The position numbers and the translations under genes are program-made. Positions 24,331 through 34,877 of a stretch of 64,000 nucleotides of DNA are shown piece after piece (the stretch's first letter is position 1; each line of letters starts with the position of its first letter). The stretch spans positions 37,268,432-37,332,431 of the forward strand of contig CM064417.1 of assembly GCA_032690845.1 (NCBI GenBank), in the 5' to 3' direction. Under the pieces are notes generated by a model that did not search any database, was not told the origin of the DNA, and saw only the letters and a program-made list of their open reading frames with translations. This DNA comes from Eleusine coracana subsp. coracana. Taxonomy: Eukaryota; Streptophyta; Magnoliopsida; Poales; Poaceae.

Positions 24331-26196
24331 TTAGTTTCTTTTAGGTACCCAATCTTGCTTGGGTCCTTGGAGGTTAGTAACCAAGGCTTTTGGCACCCAA
24401 ATATTTCTCTTCTTTGCACCAACATTTGACAAAGCAGTTTTTGAGTTTCTAACATGCATCTTCTTTTTGCCAACAAACTTGGCATAAACAATACCATTAC
24501 AGGATCTAGTGAGAACATAAGAAGCATCCATATCTCTAAACATCACATTCTTATTTCCGGTACAATTCTTTTCAAAATGCCCGGTATTCTTACATTTAGA
24601 GCAATAAAAACCACTCTCCTTTATAAATGCACTTTTCTTCTCAACAAAAGCACTTTTATTTTTCTTAGGGATAAAACCAAGTCCCTCATTCTTGAGAGTG
24701 AATCTTTGACACTCCCACATTTTATTAAAAACATTCTCACTCTTGTGACAATTTGCAAGAGCCTTAACAAGAGAGTCTACGATTTCACGCAATTCATCAT
24801 TTTCAACAATGAGTAAAGGATCATATAAGTTCAAAGCATTTTCACATGAATCAATCTTAGAAGAGCATGGCATAGCTAGTAAATCATCATATAAGGTTGA
24901 TATGCTAGAGGTACTAACTTTACTTATGCTAGGCACACAATCAAGCATATCACAAGTAATTTCAACATCCATCATAATTTTATCATTTTGTTGAGCAACA
25001 TGAGCATCTTGAGCTTCCTTAAGCTTCTCATGAGTCTCCTTTAGATTTTCATGAGAGGTCTTTAGCTCATCATAGGACTCATGTAGTGAGGCATACTTTC
25101 TTTTTAATTCTTTATAAGACTTCTAAGTTTTACCTAGAGAATCATCAAGCACGCTCACCATTTCAACAAGATCATCATAAGTAAAGGATTCATTATCATC
25201 ATCACGTACCTTTGGTTCTCCTTTTGCCATGAAGCACATATGTGAGTCAAATAGAGAAGGGGCTTCCTTGACAGCAATACTTGCAAGTTCTACTTTAGAG
25301 GACTTATTCTCATTCTCACTATCTTCATTTTCAGAATCCGAACTTGCATCTGAATCCCACTCAACTAGATAAGCTTTGCCATCCTTCTTATTAAACACTT
25401 TCTTATAGTTCTTTTTCTTCCCTTTGTTATATCTTTCATGATCTTTCTTCTTCTTGCAATTTGTAGAGATATGTCCTATGTCTCCATATTCAAAGCATTT
25501 CTTGTTTGCAAATGGGTTTTTGCTTGAAGATCTTCGGTCTCCTTTCTTCTTTATGAATTTCTTGAACCTTCTTACCATCAAGGCAACTTCCTCATCGATA
25601 CTCTCATCTTCATCATCACTCTCCACTTTTGATGCTTTGGCCTTGAATGTGATATTCTTCTTGCTATTTTCACATTGATCACCATGAAGCTCTTGTTGTG
25701 ATTGCTTGAAGATGTCATGAGTAAGAATTTCCCCCAAGACTTGTGAGGGAGTGATCTTGGACAAGTCCGATCTCACCAACATGGTCATAATTGTTTCATA
25801 CTTGGGTGGCAAGGCTCTAAAAAACTTGTGAGAGATGTTCATATTTTTAACCTTGAATTCAAGATCCTTGAGTTCATTCACAATATCTGTCAACCGAAAA
25901 AAACTTGTCTTCAAGTCTTACTCTGGTAGTAGACTGAATTTCTTAAATTTTCCTTCGCAAATGAATAGCTTAGCACTCTTGACCATCCTTGTACCTTCAT
26001 GAGCTTCAATGAGGACTTGCCACACTCTATGATATTCTTCTTTGCATAATGCTCGGATGAGCATATTCATTGCTTGAGCATTTGCCTTCATATTTTCTCG
26101 GTCTGTAGGTGTAGGCTCGTGTGGATTAAGTACGGTGTAACCAATATCCACAACATTCCAAACAGAATCACCCATTGCTTGAAGGTGAATTTTCAT
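24331..26196 (-). pseudogene. Copia gag remnant with two zinc knuckles
   Basis: Read from 26196 down: the capsid-like part begins near GDSVWNVVDIGY and is interrupted by an in-frame TAA at 25920-25918 before DLKTSFFRLTDIVNEL. A CCHC knuckle CFEYGDIGHISTNC lies at about 25500-25460. Acidic and coiled-coil stretches follow. A second knuckle, CSKCKNTGHFEKNC, lies near 24600-24560. Gag forms the virus-like particle and binds element RNA. The long gag with a second knuckle fits the Sirevirus lineage. Confidence 0.8.
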
Positions 26197-26317
26197 GCAT
26201 GTTTTCTAATAGTCAAAATCTGACCCATCAAAATATGGAGCGTGACCTACATTGACATTATTGCTAGTCATTATCCTACTCCTGGATGGTTAAATCCTTG
26301 CTAAAAAGGAAGTACCG

Positions 26318-26329
26318 GCTCTGATACCA
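26318..26329 (-). promoter_or_regulatory. Primer-binding site (tRNA-iMet) of the copia element
   Basis: TGGTATCAGAGC on the minus strand, two bases inside the 5' LTR, matches the 3' end of initiator-methionine tRNA used by most plant LTR elements. Confidence 0.92.
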
Positions 26330-26331
26330 CT

Positions 26332-27765
26332 TGTAGGATCTAGGATGCCGACTAGAGGGGGGTGAATAGGCAGTTTTTGATAATTTATGACCTGCAAAAA
26401 TAAATGCGAAAATAATCCAAGAATAATACGTGCATGAAATAGAACAACACCTTTGTTGTGAGAGGGTTTTGCAATCCTAGGTGATAAGCAACATAGTTAT
26501 CTCTAGTAATGAAAAGAACCAATAAATAAAAGGGCGAGAAACACAAATATATCCCGTGGTCTCGGTAACTTGCCGATCACCCCTAATCCATATTGAGGTG
26601 GATTCAAGCCTTTGACTTGCTTCTCTATCAAGTATACACTTCTCCACGGAGAAGGGCTCACACAAGAGAAACTTGATCTTAAGCCAAAATCAATCTCTTG
26701 AACCTCTCCAAACCTCGGTGTCACTAGAATTATCCTTTGCCGCTCCGGCGAGGCGAGTACAAGACCTCTTACACGAACACCGGGCCTCCTTCACAATCTT
26801 CTTGAAGGGCTCACGATTTTCACGCCACCAAGCCGACTAGGAGGCAGCAAACTCCAAGAGTAACAAGCCGATGTCGCTCGCTTGATAAACACCTAGTGCC
26901 ATTATGCTTGAATCACTCAATAATAAGCACTAGATTCTCACACACTTGTAATGGATCAATGAAAGATTATGTGAGAATGGAGTGGGCTCAAATAGCTCAA
27001 TGATTTTTTTCAGGGTATCAAGAGAGCTAAAATGCACGAGAGGAGTGGGTATATATAGCCAAGGCAACAAAAACTAGCCGTTACAACCTTCTACGCACCT
27101 GGCGGTCAGACCACAGCTCCCTGGCGGTCAGACCACCAGCAGTCCAACAGCTAGTTTGACTGCAATTCAAACAAGGTAGTGTCCTGGCGGTCAGACCGAC
27201 CCCGACTGGCGGTTAGACTGCGAACACCTGGCGGTCAGATCGGATACCCCAGGCGGTCAAACCGCTGCAAGGGCATGAAAGCCCAAACCTTACTGGACAA
27301 CTTCGGTCAGACCGAGCCGGTCGCGGTCGGACCGGTAGCAGGCCGCGGTCAGACCGCCACTTGGCCACGGTCAGACCGCTATCACTGTTGATAGGAATTT
27401 GTCAGGGAATTTTGTAGGGTGTTTCCAACAGAGATTTTTCAAGGAATGCTTGGACTTTTCTTCAACAAAGATATTCAAGGAAATTTATGGGAGAATTCAA
27501 ATATGATTTGCAACGAATTTTTGTAGTGGTTTGCATAGGTTCTTTCAAGGAATATTTGGAGGAGTGTAACATTGGAAAAAGATTTTTCACAAAGTGGCAA
27601 CTAAGAATTCATCAAGTTACTAGAACAACGACCCCTCTTAATAGTGCGGCAACTACACTAGCAATCCGGTCATTTTCTCCTCTAATCTCCTTATGACCGG
27701 TAAAATAGAAAACCTATGTTTATACCTTTGCCTTGTGCCGCCTTCTTCATCTTTATTGAAATGTG
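26332..27765 (-). repeat. 5' LTR of the copia element, outer end deleted
   Basis: Matches the left LTR from TGTAGGATC to TTGAAATGTG, then departs abruptly. The last 90 or so bases of the complete LTR, including its terminal CA, are missing and no target duplication follows. A TATATATA box lies at about 27050-27057 (minus sense). About ten CGGTCAGACCG-type palindromes lie between 27105 and 27385. Confidence 0.9.
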
Positions 27766-29290
27766 GCCGACCTCGTAGTTGAAGCCCAAGGCAAGCCCCG
27801 GAACATTCCTGTGTATTAAATTGAATAATTTCCAGTAATTAAGTTACTCAATGTGTATAGATGATTTGTGCATTAAGTTTAGGAGTTGACTGAAACCCAC
27901 CTGCATTTCCTGTATATGTCCCATTTTATTTAGACTTGGTATACAGGTACAGGTAGTTAATCGAGAAACTATTATGCTTAGTTGTAGGATCAAAACTGCT
28001 TATGGTATTTAGAATATTTAGTGTAATGATGATGTTCACATGGTTAAGTAAGAATGTTAAAATTTAGACTAAACAGATCTATTTTGGAAAGGGCGAAGGC
28101 AAAGGACTTGTAAAGTTTTTGTTTCGTAAGATGGCAATCCGTTTATGTCAACAACTAAAAGTTGAGACATGAACAGACCCCATAGGTGAAAGGCCAAAGA
28201 TCATGTGCCTTCAAATGACATGTCTTGCAAGACTATAGCCCTGTCTATATCGATCTAGGACCCATTCGTTGTCGGCCCTATTGAGCAAGTTTTGAACTGT
28301 ATCGAATACATGCTAGTATATGAGAACTAGTAAACTAATGTAGCATTGTCATTTGCATGTTAGACGGTACCCAAACTCTTGGTCGTGTGATCCAGTACGA
28401 GTGGACAGATTCCTGAAGTAGTGTGGGAATGGCCTCCCACTCGGGACTTTTAGATTCGGACCGACATGTATTATGACTTTGTGAAAAGTTATCATACGTG
28501 TTCTTGAATGATGTGTATGTCGTGTACTTCGGGTTTTCTCAGCTGGTATAAAATGATTACAATCATTCTCCCTCGTAGTAATGAGTACCGCTTGTTCACT
28601 GTGTCACATCGTAGTTTAACAACCTCACTAATAATAATAAATAAAATGTTTGAATGAAGAAAATTGTGTTTTTAATGAATCTGAACTTGATTTATGTTGT
28701 GCTTGATTTAAATTTCAGATTACTTGTTGCAATTTATATCATTGTATGCTAGTTGCCTTACATTATTAGAATTACTAGATTATTCACTAAATTTACTTTT
28801 ATCCATCTCTGAGCCTATGTTTATAGTTAATACTGTCGTGTAAGACTTGCTGAGCTTAGTTGCACAGGCTTTGCCATGTTATTGTTTTATTTATTTCAGA
28901 TAATAATGTTAATGTTTATAAGTTACCTTTGGGTGTACTTTCCTGGATATGTCTATTCCAGAGGGATGGTCAGCCCATTGGGAGACTGAGTAGCCGCTGC
29001 AGTTGTGTGATGCTAGGTGATAATCCGTATGAGCTCGGATTTATCACAGTTGTTGTTATCGTCGAGTTGTATAACGTATGTTGTATAACGTAGACGTTTA
29101 ATCACGTTGTCTTCCGTTATTTTTAAAACTGTTTTTTATAATATTTCCGTTGCACTTAACACTTCAACTCTGATATAATATAAATATTACTTCTTTTTCC
29201 GTAATTTGAACTTGGTTGGTTGTTGTATTATCTTATGTCTGTTTAATCAGCATCTCGAAAACTTTGATCCAAGGAGGTTGTGACAAACAT
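27766..29290. repeat. Unclassified repeat, possibly gypsy LTR/UTR sequence
   Basis: Non-coding. Phrases such as CTCGTAGTTGAAGCCCAAGG and GATCCAGTACGAGTGG resemble non-coding LTR or UTR sequence of grass gypsy elements as I remember it. No terminal repeats, primer site or coding domains were found. The junction with the truncated copia LTR at 27765 is sharp. Confidence 0.3.
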
Positions 29291-30060
29291 GGAGACTGAC
29301 ACGCCACGAGCCCATGAGGTTGCCTATGTAGTACTAGGATGGCGTTTGCGTTGCTCCCAACCGATAAGATCTGCTGCTGCTGTTGCATGATGAATCGGCA
29401 TCTCGGGTGCTGCGAGGAGAGCCGCTTCTAGACCTTGACGTTGTCACAAATGTTGCCACCAGCTAGCAATTCTGCATTTCAGTTCCCGCACTTGGCGAAT
29501 CCCCAAATGAAAGTAACGACAGCTACACACATTGACCACAATTCTGTTACCTATATGGTGGTCTTGGTGCAGACATCTCCTCGATCTTATTCCGACCATA
29601 GCTGAATCTTAAAATTTCTTGTTGCAGTAGTAATTTTATCTTTTATTCTGTTACATTACTACTGTTCTGCATAAGACATTTGTAGCTTAAAATTACTGCT
29701 GTTATAGTACCACTATTCTGTTATATTACTACTGTTCTGCATAAAAGAATGCCGAACAGAAGTAACCTGAAAATTACTACTGTATTAGCTTCGTAAAAGA
29801 CAGTTGTGCATCAGTCAACAAACCCGTCGCTTCTGTTCTGCATTCTTGTTGTTTTATAGAAATAAATACAAATATCTCGATCAAAAGAAGACTAACCAAA
29901 AAGAAATATCTCTCTCATTGACCCAAACTAATCAGGAAAGAAAAACCTGCAAGAAACGAATCACAACATGGGAGGGGTTGTGTTTCTCACCTTGTGGATG
30001 AGGCCATCGTCGGTGATGCAGTAGCCGATCTTCTTGTAGAGGGGTTGTATTCTGATCCTC
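29290..30060. other. Mixed sequence with a possible captured exon
   Basis: Mostly non-coding, with repeated ATTACTACTGTTCTG words near 29640-29790. On the minus strand, about 30065-29990 reads RIQPLYKKIGYCITDDGLIH, framed by GTGAG donor-like sites, and looks like a short exon of an unidentified plant gene. Its source is unknown. Confidence 0.25.
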
Positions 30061-30086
30061 ACCTTGTGTTCACCAAGACTTTTGAA

Positions 30087-30760
30087 TCAAACCGAATCAG
30101 CAAAAGGAGAGGAACAACGCATCATGCTCGTTGGCCGTCTTGAGAAGCCCTCTCTTCCCTGGCAGTTGGAGATGGTGACCGGATCAGCAAAAGGGCCGCG
30201 CCGACGGATCCGCTGCCGCCTCGCCGGATATGGGCGCCGGAAAGGGAGGGAGACTACTGCCACCGCGCCCGGTCGACGCCGAGGATGCCACACAACCGTC
30301 GCGGCCTCGCAGATGCATGAGATGGACAACCGCCCTGACCTTCTGAGACACACGATGAGGCGGTGAGGAATATCAGCCAGGGCTGGACGAACCTGGGGAG
30401 GAGGTGTGCTCGAGGAGGAGCCAGAGGGAGAGCAGGCGTGCGGCTGAAGCGGGCGTGCGACTGTGTTGCTGAGATGGTGAAGGCTGAGGACGGGGGGGAT
30501 AACGGTCGTCGGTAGAGGCGGAAGGCAGAGGGTGTCGTCGACAGGCGGAGCGGTTGGTGCCGGCGAGTGGAGTGGCAAGCGAAGCGGGCGACGCGGTGCT
30601 CGTAGAGCGACAGGAAACGGAGTTGGCAGCGGCGGGGTGGAGCAGCACGGACGCGCGATGCGGCCGAGCGAAACGGCGAGCAGCGCGGCGGGCGGAACGA
30701 AGGCGGCGCGCTGGCCGAGGAGCCAAGGAGGAAATAGATCAGATGACCATCAATCATGCT
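30087..30760. other. GC-rich island with overlapping frames
   Basis: Long open frames on both strands reflect high GC content. None shows a recognisable domain. It may be a gene fragment inside a transposable element. No terminal inverted repeats were found. Confidence 0.2.
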
Positions 30761-30799
30761 AAGCTAAATGGAAAGAAACGAGAATGGTCCGTGGGCGGG

Positions 30800-32066
30800 T
30801 AGAGAACAATGTCGGTTGCAAAAGTTCTAAAAATTCGGACGACACTCCATAGTACAGTGTGTAAGATGTTATACTGATCGAACTCGTGGTACTCTATATT
30901 TATCCTCTAAAAGTAATTTTTTGTTCTGGTCAGTAAGATTCTTTCCTCTATAACAATTTTTCTCGCACCCGTCATACTCTATATCTTATCATCTATCCCA
31001 ACTAACTCTCTGTGGGACCCACATGTCAGCCACCCCTCTCCTTTTCTCTCCTCCCTCTCTCGCTCTCTCTCTCTTTCCTCCCCAGTCTCTCTCCGCCTGC
31101 CGACTTGCCAAATCCCTTCACCTTCATTGTGCGCCTCCATCGTGGCCTCTCCTCGCGCGCGCCTCCCTCGCCACCACCCACGAGCCCGCCGCGCGCCCGC
31201 TCACCGCCGCCCGCCTCCCCTGCCGCGTGCCCGCTTGTCGTCGTCCGCGAGCCCGACGCGCGCCTGTGAGCTCTCCCCTGCCTGCCGAGCACCGCCTGCC
31301 CGGCCGCCCGCGAGCTCCCCGCCCGCCCGCGCCTCCCGTGCCACCCACTAGCTCCCCGCCATCGACGCCGCCCTCGACCTCCCCGCCGCTAGATCTTGGC
31401 CCGAGTCGCTCCGAGTCCTCGCCGAGCTCTGAGCTCCATGCCCTCGTGTTTTCCCCTCCGGCGCCGCCGATCGAGGCGCCTGTGCCATCCGCGTCCGCGC
31501 CGGCGACTGAGGCCCTTGTGTCCTCCCCTCCGGCCGAGATGTGGGCGCCTCTCCCCAATCTCCCTCGTCACCATGGCGGCGCACCAGCACCACGACATCG
31601 CCTCTCCCCTCTCCTCTCTCTCTGCCTCGAGTTCTCCGGTGGCGCAGTGGTTAGGATGGCGTGTGGGCCCCATGCCACGTCGGCGGGTACCGCTCCTCTC
31701 TACCTCCGCTCGATTTGGCGTATACTGGAGTCCCGCGAGCCGTAGCGGATGGGATAGCGTGAGCTGGTGCAGGCATTTTTACTCTATTGCGATACTACAG
31801 GCTGCTTTGGCGGACACCAGTGCAGTCAGTCTTATGTTGTAGGCAGCCGGGCCCATGAATCAAAGGGCGAGGTAAAATTTGCGCATGGCTCATCTAAGGA
31901 CCTAGCCTACAAATCAGTATTAATCAAAAACATATACAAAGGGGTGGGTATAAACTTAGGTAAATGGTTTTGGACAAGATGTTTAGCCTTTATAGTAGAG
32001 ATTTGTTTGGAGCTGCAAGCTGGATCCAATGAGAAACAAAGAGACTTTTCAAAGCACCGTTACCAG
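30800..32066. other. GC-rich island and flank, target of the LINE insertion
   Basis: Between 31010 and 31760 the sequence is GC-rich, with Pro/Arg/Ser-rich frames on both strands and no known domain. 31760-32066 is low-coding. The sequence ending at 32066 continues, in the pre-insertion state, at about 40315, because the LINE separates them with a target duplication. Confidence 0.3.
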
Positions 32067-32080
32067 GACCGCTAAATAAA
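32067..32080. repeat. LINE target-site duplication, left copy
   Basis: GACCGCTAAATAAA. The partner at 40300-40314 has one extra A in the A run. Confidence 0.8.
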
Positions 32081-32159
32081 TTTTTTTTGGAGAACGTGCA
32101 AAGCACGTATTTCATTAAAAAGAAGAGAGTCAAGGTATGGATACAAACCCTGAACATAC

Positions 32160-34013
32160 GACACGAATCACAAACAAAACAACGACCTAAGGACCACCGA
32201 TGGAGAGGACCGCTCCAAGCTTCTTGAAGCGCGCCGAAGCCCACCAATAAGCTTCCACCAAAATTTGTTGTGCCAGGGCCACTGGTTGCAGGGCTTCAAA
32301 CCTGAAAACACGGTTATTCCAATCCTTCCAAAGGGACCAAGCCACCAAAACCACCAGGGAATCAAACCCTGGTCGTCGGGCTTTAGCGACCTATTTGCGC
32401 GAGCTTAACCACCAAGTGATGAATGGGGAGTTCCCATCCGGTGACCAATTCGCCAGATTTAACCGGCACAGAACCCTGTACCAGGTCTCTCGGCTGTGAG
32501 AGCAACCAACCATGAGATGGTCCAGAGTCACACTCTTCTGAGCACAAAGTGCACAGGTATCCTCGCCTCGAAGGTTATGACGGTAGAGGCGGTCAGACGT
32601 CCAGACCCGTACATGCAAGGCGAGCCAGAAGAAGATATGACACTTATTGGGTGCCTGAACTTTCCAGAGTGTTCGGGCACCCAACACCTCCCACTGTGTG
32701 AAGGAAGCATTATATGAACTAGTCAACGAGAAGCACCCATCACAGGACCATTTCCAAATGAAACGGTCAGAGCTCTCTGGTAGGGTAACTAACAGCATGA
32801 TGACCCGCATGGTGAGGGCGCCTTTGATATACTTTAACCATCTGTTGTTCAAGAGGGCATCAGCGACCGTTCGTGAGTTTCTAGCATGAGTAGGGATCAT
32901 GGCGACTAGGCATGGTGCGATAGATGCAATAGATTTACCATCAATCCAAGCATCACGCCAGAAGAGCGCCGACTTCCCATTTCTGACGTGCACCGAAAGC
33001 GACCTCTCGAAAAAAGCACATGGTGTTGCCTCAGAAGTGAACAACAAACCCGCCCAAGGTCGGTCTGGTCCGTTCAGACCAGCCAGTCCCATCTCATCTG
33101 GAGGGCCCAACCCATTAGGGTCATATCCGATATACCAAGCCCTCCTAAATGAAGAGGGCGAGAAAACCCTTGCCAAGCGACCACGCGTTGTCCTCTAGAA
33201 ACCACCTCCATACCCTTCCAGAGGAACGCTCTACGGATTTTGTTGATTGCCTGATTGGCCCATTCAGATATATTGTGGGCAATGGCAAGGTAGATGGGGA
33301 TGGCTGACAGAGTGACTTTGACAAGGATCAAGCGACTGCCACGGTTAAGCACCCTACCCTGCCAAGGGGGGGGGGGAGGCGGTCAACCACTATCGGCCAA
33401 AGGTTCCACATCTGCCTTGGTGAGCTTCTATATAGAGAGAGGTACCCCAAGATATGTACAAGGGAACTCTCCTGCACGACAAGAGAGGATTTGGAGCACT
33501 CTCTCCACATCCTCCTCAGAACACCTAATAGGATAGAACTAGCTCTTAGTCAGGTTGGCAGTGAGCCCGAGCTGACTACAAAGACATGAAGGATGAGCTT
33601 AGCCAACTCCAAATCCTGCATGACGGGGGAAATAAACAAAACAACATCATCAACATACAAAGAGGCTCGAAATCTAGTTCTAGGAATACCGAGAGGGGCG
33701 AAGAGATGCATCTCATCCGCCAAAGCAACCAGTCTGTTGAGGCACTCCATCACTCAGAGGAAGAGCATGGGCGAGAGGGGGTCTCCTTGTCAGAGACCCA
33801 TGGCATGACAAATGCAACGGCCTGGGCTATCATTGGGTAGGATTTTAGTGCTCGCCGTAGATAGTATGAGGGAGATCCAATCTCTCCAACGAGAAGGAAA
33901 TCCTACAAACTCTAGAATCTGTAGAAGGAATGGCCAATTCACAGAGTCGAAGGCCTTAGAGATGTCAATTTTACAGAGGATTTTTTGTCTCTTCCTTCGA
34001 TACAACTCTTTGG
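32160..34013 (-). pseudogene. LINE ORF2, RT core to zinc-binding domain (3' part)
   Basis: Minus-strand blocks in several frames. ILCKIDISKAFDSVNW (RT, about 34000-33945) is followed by the catalytic YVDDVVLF at about 33665-33640. The connection region includes RGSRLILVKVTLSAIPIY and LHLGGLGISDM. The zf-RVT domain contains LWKVQAPNKCHIFFW and CALCAQKSVTLDHLMVGC, with a C-terminal WSLWKDWNNRVFR-like tail near 32340. Frameshifts and a 10-G run at about 33367-33376 break it. It codes for the reverse transcriptase of the LINE replication complex but is not functional here. Confidence 0.85.
34009..34013. repeat. Gypsy target-site duplication, left copy
   Basis: TTTGG directly before the left LTR. 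The same five bases follow the right LTR at 39881-39885. Joining the flanks restores a continuous LINE reading through GVAKEL. Confidence 0.88.
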
Positions 34014-34653
34014 TGATAGGTGTAGAGTGCCCGATCTTTCGGTGAGTGGAGATAACTTCGATTTGGTGGATGTTGACCCTCACGATTCGAATACGACGAG
34101 CAAGCCGAAGCGCCAACGCAATCGCTGAACAGCCTTCCAGAGGATATTAACCTTACGGTAAACAAGATCAACCTGATCACGAGGATCAATTCTTACGCGC
34201 AATCAAAGAACGAGCAAGAATTAGAGGCGAGCAATCTGATGTATTGCACGAAGGTGGAGTTCTGAATTCACGTCGAGAGACGGATGTATAGCTAAGCTAA
34301 ACTTAAAACAAAACTCAAAGATTGCAAGGGGCGCAGCCCTTGACTAAATAGGGGGAGGACGAGGCATCTAGGGCCGGCTGAAGTGGAGAGGCGTGCGGTG
34401 GAGAGGGAGTCGCGTGACTTGGGCCACGTGGGCCTTCGGGCGGCGTCATCCTAGGCCGTCGTTCCTTAGAATCAAAACCGTCTTCAATTCCTGGGCTCGA
34501 GCTCTAGTGATTGCGCCCTTGTACTTCGTCGTCTCGTTAGAAGATGGATCCATAACTCGAGGAGGCGCGACGACGAGAGGTGGAGGCGTGACAGCTTGGT
34601 TTGGCGCGCCATCTTCCGTCGTCATTTTTCGTATGTCGTTGATGTCCTCATCA
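34014..34653 (-). repeat. 3' LTR of the gypsy element
   Basis: 640 bp, from TGATAGGTGTAGAG to CCTCATCA on the + strand. The polypurine tract (minus sense) borders its inner end. Confidence 0.9.
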
Positions 34654-34877
34654 TCCTCCCCTTCTTGAAGTGAAGTCGTCCTCGACGGCAACTCATCATC
34701 CTCATCCAAGTATGGTTTCAAATCCAAACGAGATTTAGCTTTTTGACATGTAGTACAACGTGCAACAAGGCGCTCAACATCACGGCGCATCCGTGGCAAA
34801 AAAAAATGGTCGGCCAACACCTCATGTGTCTTGAAAACTCCGAAGTGACCCATAAGACCACCTCCATGCGCCTCCTA
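34654..34877 (-). pseudogene. Gypsy integrase remnant: zinc finger joined to the tail
   Basis: The minus frame from 34877 reads EAHGGGLMGHFGVFKTHEV, then RCTTCQKAKSRL. This is the integrase HHCC zinc finger (H, H, C-x2-C visible). It passes in the same frame straight into DLKPYLDEDDELPSRTTS and QEGEDDEDI, the C-terminal tail normally found several hundred residues later. The whole DDE core is missing while the frame is kept. The element could not make an active integrase. Confidence 0.85.

Larger units (their letters stand above)
18354..27765 (-). mobile_element. Ty1/copia LTR retrotransposon, Sirevirus type
   Basis: A 9.4-kb element on the minus strand with direct LTRs at 18354-19858 and 26332-27765. 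The tRNA-iMet primer site (TGGTATCAGAGC on the minus strand) is at 26329-26318 and a polypurine tract is at 19873-19861. The domain order gag - protease - integrase - RT - RNase H, with integrase before RT, defines copia. A gag with two zinc knuckles, several polypurine-like tracts and CGG/CCG palindrome clusters in the LTRs point to the Sirevirus lineage. The polyprotein is broken by stops and frameshifts, so the copy is dead. The element's own 5' LTR lacks about 90 bp of its outer end. Confidence 0.93.

Noticed and set aside
30254..30757. Minus-strand 167-codon frame
   Set aside because: Low-complexity and overlapped by equally open frames; no recognisable family.
31023..31745. 240-codon Pro/Ser/Arg-rich frame, plus opposite-strand frames
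   Set aside because: All six frames are unusually open because of GC content; no domain, no splice pattern, so not called as a gene.
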